The notes under the pieces: generated by a model
What the model was told of the DNA's origin: nothing
The model's database searches: none
Seen by the model: only the letters and a program-made list of their open reading frames with translations
Source of the DNA: Desulfovirgula thermocuniculi DSM 16036
GTDB lineage: Bacteria; Bacillota; Desulfotomaculia; Desulfotomaculales; Desulfovirgulaceae
Direction of reading: 5' to 3'
Assembly (NCBI RefSeq): GCF_000429345.1
Contig: NZ_AUBR01000029.1
Span: forward strand, 1-42,373
Length of the DNA: 42,373 nt
Shown: piece by piece, positions 15,382-25,921 of the stretch
Position numbering within the stretch: position 1 is the first letter of the stretch
Layout: each line of letters opens with the position of its first letter
Translations under genes and position numbers: made by a program

Positions 15382-16640
15382 ATGCCCTGCACCCCCATCC
15401 TAGAAAAGACGTGCCTAGTTTCAATTCGCTGCCGCCGCCCAAAATCCTTTATCCCCTCCCACCACAACCGGTAAAAAGGCTTTTTCTTCACCTGGGAGGC
15501 GGTGAGGAGCAGGGCCCGCGCCACCGGCTGGCCTCCAACCCATACCTCCAGGTGGCCGGCAGGCATCTTGGGAGGCACCGGGGCCACCAAACCGCCCGGG
15601 GAGAACACTCTCTTCTCTGCACCTGCGCCACCCCGCGCGGGAAGCACGGCTTTCAGCGTGCGGGCGCTTACCAGGGAGACGCGCGGCGCCACCCCGAAAG
15701 ATACCTCGGCCTGCCCGCAAACCTGGCCGGCCTCCACCACGGTGTCTTCCTTGAAGGCCCCGAAACCGTAATTAAGCAGGGCAACCGTATCACCGTAGCG
15801 ATCCTCGCTGTGCAGTACCACGCTGATGAGCCGCCGGCCCCCGCAGCTGGCCGAGGCTACCAGGCACTGGCCGGCTTCACCGGTGGTACCCGTCTTTACT
15901 CCGTCGGCCCCGGGGTAGCTCCAGAGAAGGCGGTTGGTGTTGTGGAGGTGGTACACGCCCCAGGGCGGGCAGGTAAAGGCGTGGTAGCGGGTGGAAACGA
16001 TTTCCCTAAACGCGGGATTGGAAAGGGCGTACCTGGCCAGAAGGGCCAGGTCGTAGGCCGTAGAAACATGCCCCGGGGCGGGCAGGCCGTGGGGGTTGCG
16101 AAAGGAAGTCCTGGTGGCTCCCAGCTCCCTGGCCTTGCCGTTCATCAGCCACACGAAGTTTTCTTCGCTACCGGCCAGGTGCTCGGCAATGGCCACGCAG
16201 GCGTCGTTCCCGGAACACAGGAGTGCCCCGTATACCAGCTGGCGCAAGGTAAGGCGCTGATGGGGGAACAGGCCCATGCTGCTTTCGCCCACTGCTGCCG
16301 CCCGGGGGCTCACCGTAACCAACTGGTCCGGCACACCCCCCTCCAGGGCCAAAAGGGCGGTCAGGATCTTGGTGGTGCTGGCCGGCGGGCGCGGTTGGTG
16401 GGCGTTTTTGGCATAAAGGACCTGCCCGGTGCCGGCATCCATGAGCACGGCGGCATCAGCCGTGATACGCATGGGCCCGTCCCCCGCCAGGGCAGGAACA
16501 CCAAACTCGCCCAGGTCCAGCATTACGGGGAGGGTTTCACCGCCGCCCGGGACGGCAGGGGAAGGAGGTGCCGCAACTGCCAGGGAGAAAAAGAGGAAGC
16601 AGGTGGTAAGGAGAAAAAGGCGGGAAGGCACATCGCTCAC
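15366..16640 (-). CDS. dacF: D-alanyl-D-alanine carboxypeptidase (S11), secreted
   Basis: This low-molecular-weight penicillin-binding protein trims the stem peptide of peptidoglycan. Serine active-site motifs are all present: PASTTKILTALLALE (SxxK), SGND (SxN) and DGVKTGTTGEAG (KTG). The open frame begins at 16751, but the ribosome-site context and a signal peptide starting VSDVPSRLFLLTTCFLF point to GTG 16640 (or GTG 16631), about 424 residues. The C-terminal beta-rich PBP5-type domain and a basic amphipathic tail follow. The last 16 bp overlap the M16 gene. The symbol is by family resemblance and spore context; a vegetative DacA-like role is equally possible. Confidence 0.85.
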   Translation of the reverse strand: MSDVPSRLFLLTTCFLFFSLAVAAPPSPAVPGGGETLPVMLDLGEFGVPALAGDGPMRITADAAVLMDAGTGQVLYAKNAHQPRPPASTTKILTALLALEGGVPDQLVTVSPRAAAVGESSMGLFPHQRLTLRQLVYGALLCSGNDACVAIAEHLAGSEENFVWLMNGKARELGATRTSFRNPHGLPAPGHVSTAYDLALLARYALSNPAFREIVSTRYHAFTCPPWGVYHLHNTNRLLWSYPGADGVKTGTTGEAGQCLVASASCGGRRLISVVLHSEDRYGDTVALLNYGFGAFKEDTVVEAGQVCGQAEVSFGVAPRVSLVSARTLKAVLPARGGAGAEKRVFSPGGLVAPVPPKMPAGHLEVWVGGQPVARALLLTASQVKKKPFYRLWWEGIKDFGRRQRIETRHVFSRMGVQGICTRQ

Positions 16641-16703
16641 CTCAAATTTAAATCCTCCCCGCCTGGGCGCCGGATTATGTCCCTTGGCGCCGGCTCTCCC
16701 CAA

Positions 16704-16746
16704 ATAATAAAAACCCCTCCACGAAAAATCATGGCAGGGGGTTTTG
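16704..16746 (-). terminator. Intrinsic terminator after pnp
   Basis: AAAACCCC (16710-16717) pairs with GGGGTTTT (16738-16745), and an inner CCACGA/TCATGG stem extends it. On the minus strand it runs into TATTATTTG. It begins just after the pnp stop. Confidence 0.75.
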
Positions 16747-16754
16747 CACAAAAC

Positions 16755-18959
16755 CTAGCGCCGTCCCTGGTGCCTTGCCCGCGGCGGGCGGCGCTGCTGC
16801 TGGGTGGGCACAACCCGGGGCTCGGGCGGAATGGCCTCCTTGCGGGAGAGCTTTAAGCGCCCCTGGTTGTCGTAGCCGATGGCCTTCACCACAATGGTGT
16901 CCCCTTCTTTTACCACGTCCTCCACGCGGTTTACCCGGTGGTGGGCCAGGTGGGAGATGTGCACCAGGCCTTCCTTGCCCGGCATCCCAAATACGCCCGG
17001 TATCACCTCCACAAAGGCGCCAAAGTCGGTCACCCGGGTAACGCGTCCGGTGTAAATCTCGCCCACCACCACGTCTCTGGTGATGGCCTCGATAATCTCC
17101 TTGGCCCGCTGGCCGGCCTGCGGGTCCAGGGCGGTGATAAACACCCGGCCATCGTCCTCGATATCGATTTCCACGCCCGTCTCATCGATAATCTTTTTAA
17201 TCATCTTGCCCCCGGGGCCGATAACTTCCCGGATCTTCTCCGGATCGATGGTCAGGTGGATGATGCGGGGGGCGTAGGGTGAAAGCTCCGGCCTGGGGGC
17301 GGGAATGACCTCCAGGATCTTGTTCAAAATGTACAGGCGCGCCTCACGGGCCTGGGCCAGGGCTTTTTCCAGTATGTCTGCCGTAATGCCCGGGATTTTA
17401 ATGTCCATCTGCAGGGCGGTAATCCCTTCCGCCGTGCCGGCCACCTTGAAATCCATGTCCCCCAGGTGGTCCTCAATGCCCTGGATGTCCGTAAGAATGG
17501 CCACCCGGTCGTCTTCCTTGACCAGCCCCATGGCAATGCCGGCCACGGGCGCCTTAATGGGGATGCCCGCATCCATCAGGGCAACGCTGCTGCCGCACAC
17601 GCTCCCCATGGAGGTGGAGCCGTTGGAGGAGAGAACCTCGGAAACAACGCGGATGGTATAGGGGAAGGTATCCTCGCGGGGGATGACGGGCTCTAAAGCC
17701 CGTTCCACCAGGGCGCCGTGCCCGATTTCTCGACGTCCCGGCCCCCGTATGGGCCGCGTCTCGCCGGTGCTGTACGGCGGGAAGTTATAGTGGTGCATGA
17801 ACCTCTTGGCCTCTTCAATGCCCAGGTCGTCTAAGATCTGCTCGTCGGAAACTGCCCCCAGCGTGACCACGGAGAGCACCTGCGTCTGGCCGCGGGTGAA
17901 GAGGCCCGAGCCGTGGGTGCGGGGCAAGATTCCCGCTTCCACCTTGATGGGCCTTATCTCGTTGAGCTTCCGCCCGTCGACCCGGACGCCTTCCTCTAAA
18001 ATTAGCTTCCGCACCACCTTCTTTTCCGCCGCCTCAATTACCGCCTTAATGGATTCCTCCTGCTCGGGGAAGGTTTCCCGGAAAGTTTCCATGAGGCGGT
18101 TTTTAACTTCTTCCAAAAAAGCCTCCCTTTCCTGTTTTTCCAGGCGCTCCTGCACGCAGTGCCTGATGGCCTCGGCAAGCTGCTCCAGCGCCGGACCGCT
18201 GACGGCCTCCTCCACCTGGGGGTCCACCTGGGCAAGCGGCAGGGCGACCTTCTCTTTGGCCAGGCCCAGGGCCAGGGCCTCGGCGCGGAACTCCTCGATA
18301 AAGCGCACGATGCCCTTTACATGCTCGTGCCCGAAGACAATGCCCTTGATGATCTGGTCCTCGGGCACCTCCTTGGCGCCGGCCTCCACCATCATTACCG
18401 CCTCGCTTGTGCCGGCCACCACCAAGTGCATGAGGCTTTTCTCCGCCTGGGCCACCGTCGGGTTGATGACGAACTCTCCGTCCACCAGCCCCACGATAAC
18501 CCCGCCAATGGGCCCCTGAAAGGGGATTTCGCTGATGTGCAGGGCCGCGGAAGCCCCGATCATGGCCGTTATCTCCGGCGCGTTGTCCTGGTCCACGGAC
18601 AGAATGGTGGCCACCACCTGCACCTCGTTCCGGCACCCCTTGGGAAACAGGGGCCGTATGGGCCGGTCGATGAGCCTGGCGGAGAGAATGGCCTTCTCGC
18701 TGGGGCGGCCCTCGCGCTTGATAAAGCCGCCGGGTATCTTACCCACGGCGTAAAAACGCTCCTCGTAATCCACCACCAGCGGGAAAAAGTCAATGCCCTC
18801 GCGCACGTTCTTGGACATGGTGGCCGTGACCAGCACCACCGTATCGCCGTAGCGCACCAGCACGGCCCCACCGGCCTGTCCGGCCACGTGGCCGGTTTCC
18901 AGCTTCAGGATGCGCCCGCCTAACTCCATTTCCTTAACTAACACGGGTGTACCCAGCAT
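16755..18959 (-). CDS. pnp: Polyribonucleotide nucleotidyltransferase
   Basis: PNPase is the phosphorolytic 3'-5' exoribonuclease of the RNA degradosome. The 734-residue protein has the two RNase PH domains, a KH domain with [13 protein letters not shown] and a C-terminal S1 domain ([21 protein letters not shown]). The tail is short and basic. Length is normal for the family. ATG 18959 has GGAGGT 12 nt upstream, rather far. It follows rpsO, as in most bacteria, with a hairpin between that may be processed or attenuating. Confidence 0.97.
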   Translation of the reverse strand: MLGTPVLVKEMELGGRILKLETGHVAGQAGGAVLVRYGDTVVLVTATMSKNVREGIDFFPLVVDYEERFYAVGKIPGGFIKREGRPSEKAILSARLIDRPIRPLFPKGCRNEVQVVATILSVDQDNAPEITAMIGASAALHISEIPFQGPIGGVIVGLVDGEFVINPTVAQAEKSLMHLVVAGTSEAVMMVEAGAKEVPEDQIIKGIVFGHEHVKGIVRFIEEFRAEALALGLAKEKVALPLAQVDPQVEEAVSGPALEQLAEAIRHCVQERLEKQEREAFLEEVKNRLMETFRETFPEQEESIKAVIEAAEKKVVRKLILEEGVRVDGRKLNEIRPIKVEAGILPRTHGSGLFTRGQTQVLSVVTLGAVSDEQILDDLGIEEAKRFMHHYNFPPYSTGETRPIRGPGRREIGHGALVERALEPVIPREDTFPYTIRVVSEVLSSNGSTSMGSVCGSSVALMDAGIPIKAPVAGIAMGLVKEDDRVAILTDIQGIEDHLGDMDFKVAGTAEGITALQMDIKIPGITADILEKALAQAREARLYILNKILEVIPAPRPELSPYAPRIIHLTIDPEKIREVIGPGGKMIKKIIDETGVEIDIEDDGRVFITALDPQAGQRAKEIIEAITRDVVVGEIYTGRVTRVTDFGAFVEVIPGVFGMPGKEGLVHISHLAHHRVNRVEDVVKEGDTIVVKAIGYDNQGRLKLSRKEAIPPEPRVVPTQQQRRPPRARHQGRR

Positions 18960-18989
18960 TTACATTTACCGACCTCCTGCTTAGCTTAC

Positions 18990-19017
18990 CGAAAAGGCGG
19001 GTAAAAACATACCCGCC
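18990..19017 (-). terminator. Hairpin between rpsO and pnp
   Basis: GGCGGGTA (18996-19003) and TACCCGCC (19010-19017) form an 8-bp stem with a 6-nt loop, followed on the minus strand by TTTTCGG. This is likely a partial terminator or an RNase processing site. Confidence 0.55.
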
Positions 19018-19023
19018 GTCTTT

Positions 19024-19293
19024 TCACTTGCGCAACCCTAACTTTTCGATGACCATGCGGTAGCGTTCGTAATTGGTTTCCTTCAGGTAATTAAGGAGTG
19101 CCCTCCTCTGGCCTACCATTTTCAGCAGGCCGCGCCGGGAGTGAAAGTCCTTCCGGTGTACCTTGAGGTGCTCGGTCAGGTTGTTTATGCGCTCCGTGAG
19201 GAGGGCAATTTGCACCTCAGGGGACCCGGTGTCGCTCTCATGGCGTCGGTATTCCGAGATCAAGGCCTGCTTCTTCTCCTGCGTGAGAGCCAC
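19024..19293 (-). CDS. rpsO: 30S ribosomal protein S15
   Basis: The 89-residue S15 binds 16S rRNA early in 30S assembly. The frame is open upstream to 19380, but the family N-terminus ([25 protein letters not shown]) and GGAGGAGGTGAG 6 nt upstream set the start at GTG 19293. [16 protein letters not shown] and the basic segment [20 protein letters not shown] are typical. Confidence 0.97.
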   Translation of the reverse strand: MALTQEKKQALISEYRRHESDTGSPEVQIALLTERINNLTEHLKVHRKDFHSRRGLLKMVGQRRALLNYLKETNYERYRMVIEKLGLRK

Positions 19294-19379
19294 TACCAGC
19301 TCACCTCCTCCTGCCAGTAATCGCTGCTGGCCAAGGAAAACACCCCCTGCGGGGCGGCCCCTAGCCAACAGTTCATGCA

Positions 19380-19601
19380 CTACTTTCCAATTATTGTAAT
19401 CACCAGCCTCCCGCCCGGGATGTCCTTGGCCACCAGGTCAAACACGCGACCGGAGCGGGCCACAAAACCCCGGAAGCGGGTGGCCGTGGGCACGCGTCCC
19501 GGGATACTGGTAGCAGCGGCAATAATATCGGCCATGGTTATTCCTTCCTGACGCGCATCCTTCAGGCGTTTTTTGGCGTGTTCGGTGACGATAACGCGCA
19601 T
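19380..19601 (-). CDS. Conserved small protein, DUF4258-like
   Basis: The 73-residue basic protein begins [21 protein letters not shown] and ends [20 protein letters not shown]. The opening histidine-x-x-x-R-x-K segment and the closing beta strands recall the DUF4258/RelE-like fold, but the match is by eye only. It overlaps the 3' end of the upstream small gene by 40 bp and lies just before rpsO. Function is unknown. Confidence 0.5.
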   Translation of the reverse strand: MRVIVTEHAKKRLKDARQEGITMADIIAAATSIPGRVPTATRFRGFVARSGRVFDLVAKDIPGGRLVITIIGK

Positions 19602-19807
19602 GGCCGGGCGTCTTCTTCTTGGGCTAAAAAGGCATAGAGGGCGTCCTCAAAGGCCGTCAAAGCGGGGTCCTCCACGCCATGCTGGCGATAAATCTGCTCG
19701 AGCTCCTTTTTCAGTTCCTGGAAATCTTCGCTCAGGCAAATCAGCGCTATCTGCCTGACCAGGGTGCGGATCTCCTCCTCCGCGGAGTCCCGCCTACCAA
19801 CCCCCAT
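19562..19807 (-). CDS. Small acidic protein, function unknown
   Basis: This 81-residue, glutamate-rich and helical protein (EEEIRTLVRQIALICLSEDFQELKK opens it, split here after about residue 10) starts at ATG 19807 with GGAGAGG 4 nt upstream. Its last 13 codons overlap the DUF4258-like gene. An acidic helical protein before a basic RelE-like one resembles a toxin-antitoxin pair in form, but no known antitoxin domain is recognised. Confidence 0.45.
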   Translation of the reverse strand: MGVGRRDSAEEEIRTLVRQIALICLSEDFQELKKELEQIYRQHGVEDPALTAFEDALYAFLAQEEDARPCALSSPNTPKNA

Positions 19808-19874
19808 CCAGCCTCTCCTTCCTCAGCTGGAGGTTTAACAGGTTCATTTTAGCACATCTCCAGGAAGAAGTAAA

Positions 19875-20807
19875 CTATTCGCCGCACTCCAGCCTGGCCC
19901 TGGAGATGTCCTGGCGGATCTGGGCCACGAGGTCGGCCACGGAAGCAAAGCGCTTCTCTTCCCGCAGGCGCCTCTTAAAGCGCACCACCATCCAGCAACC
20001 GTAGAGGTTGCCGTGAAAGTCGAGCAGGTGCACTTCCACTTGCCGGCGGGTGTCCCGGCCGTAAAAGGTGGGCCTTGTCCCTATGTTGGCCACCCCCAGG
20101 AAGCGGTCTCCCCCAACCTCCACTTCCACCACGTACACCCCGTTGGCGGGGATGAGGAGGCCGTTCTCCGGCTCCAGGTTGGCCGTGGGAAACCCCAGGG
20201 CCCCTCCCCGCCGGTCACCCGGCACCACCTGCCCCTCGACAAAGGGGCAGTAACCCATGAGCCTGGCCGCGCGGTCCACTTCCCCCCAGGCCAGCATCTG
20301 GCGGATGAGGGTGCTGCTGACCACCTGGCCGTCCACCTTTACCGGGGGCAGCACGTGAACCTCAAACCCGTAGCGCCGGCCGCATTCTTGCAGGAGCCCG
20401 GGAGTCCCCTTCCCCTGGTAGCCGAAGGTGTAGTTGTAGCCCACAAAGACGGCTTCTACCCCCAGGCCCGCCCACAAAACGTCGCGGACGAAGTCTTCCG
20501 GCTCGATGCGGGCAAACTCGCGGGTGAAGGGGACCCGCAGGAGCAATTCCACCCCCAGCCCGGCAATGAGCTTTTCCTTGGCCCGCTGGGAAAGCAGCAG
20601 GGGAGGGGCATTCTCGGGATCGAGGACGGACAGCGGGTGGGGGTGAAAGGTAAAGACGGCCGGAACAGCACCCATTTCCCGCGCCCTGGACACCATTTGC
20701 CCGATAAGCTCCCGGTGCCCCAGGTGTACGCCGTCAAAATTGCCCAGCCCCACTACCAGGCGGGGGTAAAGCTCTTTTAAACCGTGCCACGACTCGTAGA
20801 CCTTCAT
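19875..20807 (-). CDS. ribF: Bifunctional riboflavin kinase/FAD synthetase
   Basis: RibF converts riboflavin to FMN and FAD. The N-terminal adenylyltransferase domain has GNFDGVHLGHRELI and the ISSTLIR-like VVSSTLIRQML. The C-terminal kinase has LGFPTANLEPE, NGVYVVEVEVGG, GVANIGTRPTF and the helix RREEKRF-type segment near the end. It has 310 residues, a normal length. The ATG at 20807 overlaps the truB stop by 4 bp (ATGA), so translation is coupled. Confidence 0.96.
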   Translation of the reverse strand: MKVYESWHGLKELYPRLVVGLGNFDGVHLGHRELIGQMVSRAREMGAVPAVFTFHPHPLSVLDPENAPPLLLSQRAKEKLIAGLGVELLLRVPFTREFARIEPEDFVRDVLWAGLGVEAVFVGYNYTFGYQGKGTPGLLQECGRRYGFEVHVLPPVKVDGQVVSSTLIRQMLAWGEVDRAARLMGYCPFVEGQVVPGDRRGGALGFPTANLEPENGLLIPANGVYVVEVEVGGDRFLGVANIGTRPTFYGRDTRRQVEVHLLDFHGNLYGCWMVVRFKRRLREEKRFASVADLVAQIRQDISRARLECGE

Positions 20808-21733
20808 TTCTCTCCCATCACCCTAACCGGTTGAAAGTAATGGCGCCCCGGGTGGCTCGGATCGCCAGTCGCCCTGGCCACGGCCAGGAACTCTTCCCCG
20901 TCGTAAAGGCGCACCAGCTCGCCCTCTTGCAGCGCGGGCGGCGCCTCCTTCACCCCCGGCCAGAAGAGCACCCCGCCGCACAGCACTCTTTCCCTTGCCG
21001 CCGGGCGCACCACCACACGGGGCAGGTGGGCCAGAGCCTCACCGGCAGGCGTCAGCGCCTCTTCCAGGCGCCCCGCGCGGGCCGCCTCACGCACTTCTTC
21101 CAGGGTGAGGCACTGGTGCAGGGTAAAGATGCCTGCCCGGGTACGCAAAAGAAAACTCATGTATGCCCCGCAGCCCAGGCTCTTGCCCAGGTCGGCACAC
21201 AGGGAGCGCACGTAGGTACCGGCCGAGCAGGTGATATCCAGCAGCGCGCGGGGGCGAGGGGTTCCCAGCCCTTCCGTGCGCACCAGGCGCAGGGCGTGGA
21301 TATGTACTTTGCGGGGAGCCCGCTCCACCTCTATGCCCCGCCGGGCCAGCTCGTAAAGCCTTTGCCCGCGATGGCGGAGGGCAGAAGTCATGGGCGGCAC
21401 CTGCCATATCTCGCCGCGGAAGGCCTCCAGTGCCTCCTCTATGCGGGCGGCAGTGAGGTCTTCGGCCCGGCCCTCGAAAACCACCTCCCCGGAGGCATCC
21501 CCTGTGGTGGTGGAGCACCCAAAGGTTACCTCCGCCCGGTATTCCTTATCGTCCTTCAAGAACTGCACCAGCCGCGTGGCCCGCCCCAGGCAAACCACCA
21601 GCACCCCGGCCGCTCCCGGATCGAGGGTCCCCGCGTGGCCCACCCGCTTTTCTCCCGTCAGGCGGCGGACAAAGGCTACCACGTCGTGGGAGGTCATCCC
21701 CGGAGGCTTGAGGACAGGCAAAACGCCGTTCAC
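20804..21733 (-). CDS. truB: tRNA pseudouridine-55 synthase
   Basis: TruB forms pseudouridine 55 in the T-loop of tRNAs. The 309-residue protein has KPPGMTSHDVV, the catalytic aspartate in GHAGTLDPGAAGVL, YRAEVTFG and a C-terminal PUA-like segment (VLFWPGVKEAPPALQEGELVRLY, shown here in part). It starts at GTG 21733, overlapping the nrnA stop by 4 bp. Confidence 0.96.
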   Translation of the reverse strand: MNGVLPVLKPPGMTSHDVVAFVRRLTGEKRVGHAGTLDPGAAGVLVVCLGRATRLVQFLKDDKEYRAEVTFGCSTTTGDASGEVVFEGRAEDLTAARIEEALEAFRGEIWQVPPMTSALRHRGQRLYELARRGIEVERAPRKVHIHALRLVRTEGLGTPRPRALLDITCSAGTYVRSLCADLGKSLGCGAYMSFLLRTRAGIFTLHQCLTLEEVREAARAGRLEEALTPAGEALAHLPRVVVRPAARERVLCGGVLFWPGVKEAPPALQEGELVRLYDGEEFLAVARATGDPSHPGRHYFQPVRVMGEK

Positions 21734-22716
21734 GGCGCACCCGGCTCCCGGGACGCCAGTTCTTGCAGCACGGCGGCCAATACCTTTTTCATGACCTCAC
21801 CGGCGCTGCCGTCCAGCACGGCTCCGGCCGCCCGCATGTGGCCGCCGCCGTTAAAAAGGGAAGCAATGCGCTGCACGTCCACACCGCCCCGGGAACGAAA
21901 GCCCACCTTCCACCGCCCGGGACTTATCTCGCGGAAAAGCATGGCCACCTCCACCCCTCGCAGGGAGCGCACGTACTCAATGAGGCCGTCCGTATGCTCA
22001 TCCTGCGCCCCCAGGCTGTCCAGCGTCTCCCGGGAAACGCTCATCCAGGCCACGCGCCCGCACGGCGTGAGGTCCAGGGTCTGCAGGGCTGCCTGGAGCA
22101 CCCGCAGGTGTAGGAGCGACTTCTGCTCAAAGAGGAGCGCGTTTACCTTTGCCGCATCTAGCCCCTCCTCCATTAACCTGGCCACGCGCCGGTGGGTGCC
22201 AGGGGTGGTGTTCTGGTAGCGGAAAGAACCGGTGTCGGTGGCAATGGCCGTGTAGAGGCAAACGCCTATGTCCCCAGCGGGGGAAACATGCAGGTGTTCC
22301 AGGAGGTCCTGGATGATCTCGCCGGTGGCGGCTGCCGCCGGATCGATATAGCTGTAGTGGCCGAAGGAGTTATTGCCCTTGTGGTGGTCGATGGCACACA
22401 CCAGCGGCACGCGCGCCAGGAGTTCCTTCAACGGCCCCAGGCGCTCGGGGTTGGAAAGATCCACGGCCACCAAAAGGTCGTATTCCCCTCCCAAGGCCTG
22501 CTCCCCGGTGAGGAAGCGGTCCGCCCCCGGCAGGAAGTGATAGACCTCGGGAAGGGGATCGGGGCTGGCCAGGGTAACGTCCTTGCCCAGCTTTTCCAGG
22601 GCCAGGCCCAGGGCAGCCGCCGAGCCCAGGCAATCCCCGTCGGGCATCACGTGACCGCAGATGATCACCTTCCCGGCTTCCTGAAGGCACCGGGCTATTT
22701 CTGCAAGATCCTTCAT
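21730..22716 (-). CDS. nrnA: Bifunctional oligoribonuclease/pAp phosphatase (NrnA, DHH family)
   Basis: NrnA degrades very short oligonucleotides and dephosphorylates pAp. The 328-residue protein has the DHH domain motifs [29 protein letters not shown] and ATDTGSFRY. The DHHA1 domain ends in the RNA-binding [10 protein letters not shown]. The start overlaps rbfA by 4 bp (ATGA), and its end overlaps truB. In many Clostridia it lies between rbfA and truB as here; in B. subtilis it lies elsewhere. Confidence 0.94.
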   Translation of the reverse strand: MKDLAEIARCLQEAGKVIICGHVMPDGDCLGSAAALGLALEKLGKDVTLASPDPLPEVYHFLPGADRFLTGEQALGGEYDLLVAVDLSNPERLGPLKELLARVPLVCAIDHHKGNNSFGHYSYIDPAAAATGEIIQDLLEHLHVSPAGDIGVCLYTAIATDTGSFRYQNTTPGTHRRVARLMEEGLDAAKVNALLFEQKSLLHLRVLQAALQTLDLTPCGRVAWMSVSRETLDSLGAQDEHTDGLIEYVRSLRGVEVAMLFREISPGRWKVGFRSRGGVDVQRIASLFNGGGHMRAAGAVLDGSAGEVMKKVLAAVLQELASREPGAP

Positions 22717-23069
22717 GATTCGGAGGCACCCCGCTCCTTAACCTCCTGGAGAAGTTCCATGATGCGGGCCCCCCGCTCAATGGAGGGGTCCAGCTTAAAG
22801 ACCACTTCCGGGGCGTAGCGCAGGCGGAGGCGCCTGCCCAGCTCGCCCTTCACGTAGCCCCTGGCCGCCTGGAGGGCTTCCATAGTTGCCTTCTGCTCCT
22901 CGGCAGAGCCGTAGACGCTGACGTAAATCTTGGCGTGGCGCAGGTCGCTGGACACCTCCACGGCGGTGATGGTGGCAAACCCGATGCGCGGGTCTTTCAA
23001 TTCCCCCTGGAGCATTGCCGAGACCTCTTCTTTAATAACCTCCGCCAGTCTTTCCGGACGACGGGACAC
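22713..23069 (-). CDS. rbfA: Ribosome-binding factor A
   Basis: The 118-residue KH-type 30S maturation factor has [40 protein letters not shown] and [12 protein letters not shown] 23069 has GGAGG 8 nt upstream and lies 26 bp after infB. The ylxP gene, often found between infB and rbfA in Bacillus, is absent. Confidence 0.95.
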   Translation of the reverse strand: MSRRPERLAEVIKEEVSAMLQGELKDPRIGFATITAVEVSSDLRHAKIYVSVYGSAEEQKATMEALQAARGYVKGELGRRLRLRYAPEVVFKLDPSIERGARIMELLQEVKERGASES

Positions 23070-23095
23070 CTTTTCAACCTCCTGCCGCTGCCTGG

Positions 23096-25558
23096 CTAGG
23101 CCAGTTCCCTCTTTACGGCCTCCATGGTGTAGGCCTCGATGATATCGCCTTCCTGAATCTCATTATATTTCTCCAGCGAAAGGCCACACTCGTAGCCCTG
23201 CGCTACCTCGCGCACGTCATCCTTAAAGCGCTTGAGGGAAGCCAGCCTGCCTTCATAAACCACCTTGCCGTCGCGGAGCAACCGCACGCCGGCGTCGCGG
23301 GTAATTTTTCCTTCGGTAACGTAGCAACCGGCCACCGTACCCACCTTGGAGATCTTAAAGATCTTGCGTACTTCGGCCCGCCCCAGGAAAACTTCCCGGT
23401 ACTCCGGCTCCAGCAACCCGCTCATGGCCTTCTTTACGTCGTCGATGGCCTCGTAAATGACACGGTAGAGGCGGATATCCACCTTCTCCCGCTCAGCCAC
23501 GCGCCGGGCATTTACGTCGGGGCGCACGTTAAAGCCGATGATGATGGCGTTGGAGGCGGAAGCCAGCATGATGTCCGTTTCGGTTATGGCCCCCACGCCC
23601 TGGTGAATGATGCTTACCTTTACCTCTTCCGTGGAAAGCCTTTCCAAAGCCTGCTTCAAGGCCTCCGCCGAGCCCTGCACGTCGGCCTTAATGATGATGC
23701 GCAGCTCCTTGACCTGGCCCTCTTTAATTTGCCTGAAGAGGTCGTCTAAAGAAACGCGCGGCGCCGCCGCCCGGAACTCTTCCTCGCGCTTCCTGGAGGC
23801 ACGCTTTTCAGCTATCTGGCGAGCCGTCTTCTCATCGGGTACGACGAAAAACTGGTCGCCGGCCTGGGGCACTTCGGCAAAGCCCAGCACCTCCACGGGC
23901 ATGGAGGGGGAGGCCTTCTTGACCCGCCGGCCCTTGTGATCGAGCATGGCCCGCACGCGGGCCCAGGTGGTGCCGGCCACCAGGTTATCGCCCACCTCCA
24001 GGGTGCCGTTCTGCACCAGCACCGTGGCCACCGGCCCGCGCCCTTTATCGAGCCTGGCCTCGATTACCGTCCCCCGCGCGGGGCGGTTGGGGTTGGCCTT
24101 GAGCTCCTGCATTTCCGCCACCAGGAGGATCATCTCCAGGAGGTCCTCAAGACCCTGGCGGGTCTTGGCGCTCACCGGGACCATGACGGTATCCCCGCCC
24201 CACTCCTCGGCCACCAGGCCGTACTCGGTGAGCTGCTGCTTGACCCTTTCCGGGTTGGCGTTGGGCTTATCGATCTTGTTGATGGCCACAATGATGGGCA
24301 CGCCAGCCGCCCTGGCGTGGTTGATGGCTTCTACGGTCTGGGGCATGACGCCGTCGTCGGCGGCCACCACCAGCACGGCAATGTCGGTGACCTTGGCTCC
24401 TCGGGCGCGCATGGCGGTAAAGGCCTCGTGGCCGGGCGTATCCAGGAAGGTAATCTTCTTGCCGTTGTGCTCCACCTGGTAGGCCCCGATATGCTGGGTG
24501 ATGCCCCCAGCCTCGGTGGCCGTGACGTTGGTCTGGCGGATGGCGTCTAAAAGGGAGGTCTTGCCGTGGTCCACGTGGCCCATCACCGTAACCACGCAGG
24601 GGCGGGGTACGAGAGCCGACGGGTCTTCCTCGGGCTCTTGCAGGAGCTGGGCCTCGATGTCCGGCTCCACCTTGACCTCCACTTCAAAGCCAAACTCCGC
24701 GGCCACCACGCCGGCGGTATCGGCATCTATTTCCTGGTTGATGGTGGCCACGACGCCCAGCATGAGGAGCTTCTTGATCACCTCGGCGGGGCTCTTTTTC
24801 ATTTTTTCGGCCAGTTCTTTTACCGTAACGGATTCCCCGATAACAATGGGCTTTTTCTCCGCCACCTGCTGGGGCGCAGGCTCATCCGGAGCGGCCTTCT
24901 TCTTCTGCACCACCTGTTGGCGCAGCTTGCGGTCCACCAGGGTTTCTTCCAGGAGGAGTTCCTTGCGGTCGCGGGCCCGCTCGGCGTATTCCCTCTCCTG
25001 CTTCTTCTCCACGCGGGCCTTATCCTGGCGCACCTTTTCGGAAACCGCCTTAACCTCCTGGGGCACGCTGGGCACCCTCAAGTGCTCGGGGCGCGGCGGG
25101 CGCGGGGGCTGGGGAGGAGCCTCCGGGCCTCTTGCCCGCTCCGGGGGTCTGGCGGGCTTCGGCCTGGGCGGCTCGACCTTTAAGGGGCGCTCCTGAAACC
25201 GCCTGTCCGGAGGGCGGGAGGGCACGCGATCCACCAGCCCCGGCCCGCGGTCGTAACGCCGTGCCTCATGCCTTGGGCCGCGGCCCTCCCGCCGCCTCTC
25301 CTCCGGCCTTTCCCCTTTGGGCGACCTCTCAGGCTGCGGGGGCCGCTCGGCTGCAGCCGGTCTGGCCGGAGGCTGCTGGGGCTGGGGCGCAGGTGCGCTC
25401 TTCCCCTTCACCCTGGCCATAAACCGCTCCACTTCCTTATCCTCCAGCGTGGAGAGGGGGGATTTTACCGCCATACCCATCTCGTTAAGCTTTTTAATAA
25501 GCTCCTTGCTTTCCATGTTCAGTTCTTTAGCCAGTTCATGGACCCTTTTTTTAGACAA
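23096..25558 (-). CDS. infB: Translation initiation factor IF-2
   Basis: IF-2 is the GTPase that brings fMet-tRNA to the 30S subunit. An N-terminal IF2_N domain (to about residue 47) is followed by a proline/arginine/glutamate-rich linker (about 55-170), a charged coiled-coil stretch and a second IF2_N module. The G domain has GHVDHGKTS near 327-335, DTPGH near 373 and NKID near 427. Domains II-IV follow to the end, with normal length. The open frame begins at GTG 25567, but that codon is part of the GGAGGTG ribosome site. TTG 25558, 6 nt downstream of it, is the likely start (820 residues). Confidence 0.96.
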   Translation of the reverse strand: MSKKRVHELAKELNMESKELIKKLNEMGMAVKSPLSTLEDKEVERFMARVKGKSAPAPQPQQPPARPAAAERPPQPERSPKGERPEERRREGRGPRHEARRYDRGPGLVDRVPSRPPDRRFQERPLKVEPPRPKPARPPERARGPEAPPQPPRPPRPEHLRVPSVPQEVKAVSEKVRQDKARVEKKQEREYAERARDRKELLLEETLVDRKLRQQVVQKKKAAPDEPAPQQVAEKKPIVIGESVTVKELAEKMKKSPAEVIKKLLMLGVVATINQEIDADTAGVVAAEFGFEVEVKVEPDIEAQLLQEPEEDPSALVPRPCVVTVMGHVDHGKTSLLDAIRQTNVTATEAGGITQHIGAYQVEHNGKKITFLDTPGHEAFTAMRARGAKVTDIAVLVVAADDGVMPQTVEAINHARAAGVPIIVAINKIDKPNANPERVKQQLTEYGLVAEEWGGDTVMVPVSAKTRQGLEDLLEMILLVAEMQELKANPNRPARGTVIEARLDKGRGPVATVLVQNGTLEVGDNLVAGTTWARVRAMLDHKGRRVKKASPSMPVEVLGFAEVPQAGDQFFVVPDEKTARQIAEKRASRKREEEFRAAAPRVSLDDLFRQIKEGQVKELRIIIKADVQGSAEALKQALERLSTEEVKVSIIHQGVGAITETDIMLASASNAIIIGFNVRPDVNARRVAEREKVDIRLYRVIYEAIDDVKKAMSGLLEPEYREVFLGRAEVRKIFKISKVGTVAGCYVTEGKITRDAGVRLLRDGKVVYEGRLASLKRFKDDVREVAQGYECGLSLEKYNEIQEGDIIEAYTMEAVKRELA

Positions 25559-25597
25559 TATTAACACCTCCAGTTAAACCACAGCGGCCAGCTGCCA

Positions 25598-25921
25598 CTA
25601 CATAATATCCTCCCTGCCTGCCGTCAGGTACTGCATAATCCCCCGGGCAAAATTTTCGTCCATCACGGCTATCACGGCGCAGCTGGACCGGTTCTGCACC
25701 AGCCCCAGCTCTTCTTTCCGCCCGTATACCGCCGCGGGCACCCCGGCTCTCCTGGCGTAAAAGAGAATGTTTCTCTTGGTACGCTCCGCGGCATCCTCCG
25801 CAATCAGGATAAATTTCGCACGCCTCTTGCGTATGGCCAGGCGCACCGCCCTGTCCCCGCCGATAATAACCCGGGCGCGCCGGGCCAGGTGGAGCATCTG
25901 CTTCACGCGCTCCCAGCTCAC
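25598..25921 (-). CDS. L7Ae-family RNA-binding protein YlxQ
   Basis: The 107-residue protein belongs to the L7Ae/L30e/S12e family of kink-turn-binding proteins. ARRARVIIGGDRAVRLAIRKRRAKFILIAEDAAERTKRNI is its core (two halves of about 20 residues). The open frame extends to 26200 only as a shadow of rnpM. The start is GTG 25921, which overlaps the rnpM stop by 4 bp. It lies between rnpM and infB in the same operon, as ylxQ does in Bacillus. Confidence 0.88.
   Translation of the reverse strand: MSWERVKQMLHLARRARVIIGGDRAVRLAIRKRRAKFILIAEDAAERTKRNILFYARRAGVPAAVYGRKEELGLVQNRSSCAVIAVMDENFARGIMQYLTAGREDIM

Noticed and set aside
15411-16856. A 481-codon plus-strand open frame
   Set aside because: It is the antisense shadow of dacF, which has all S11 active-site motifs on the minus strand.
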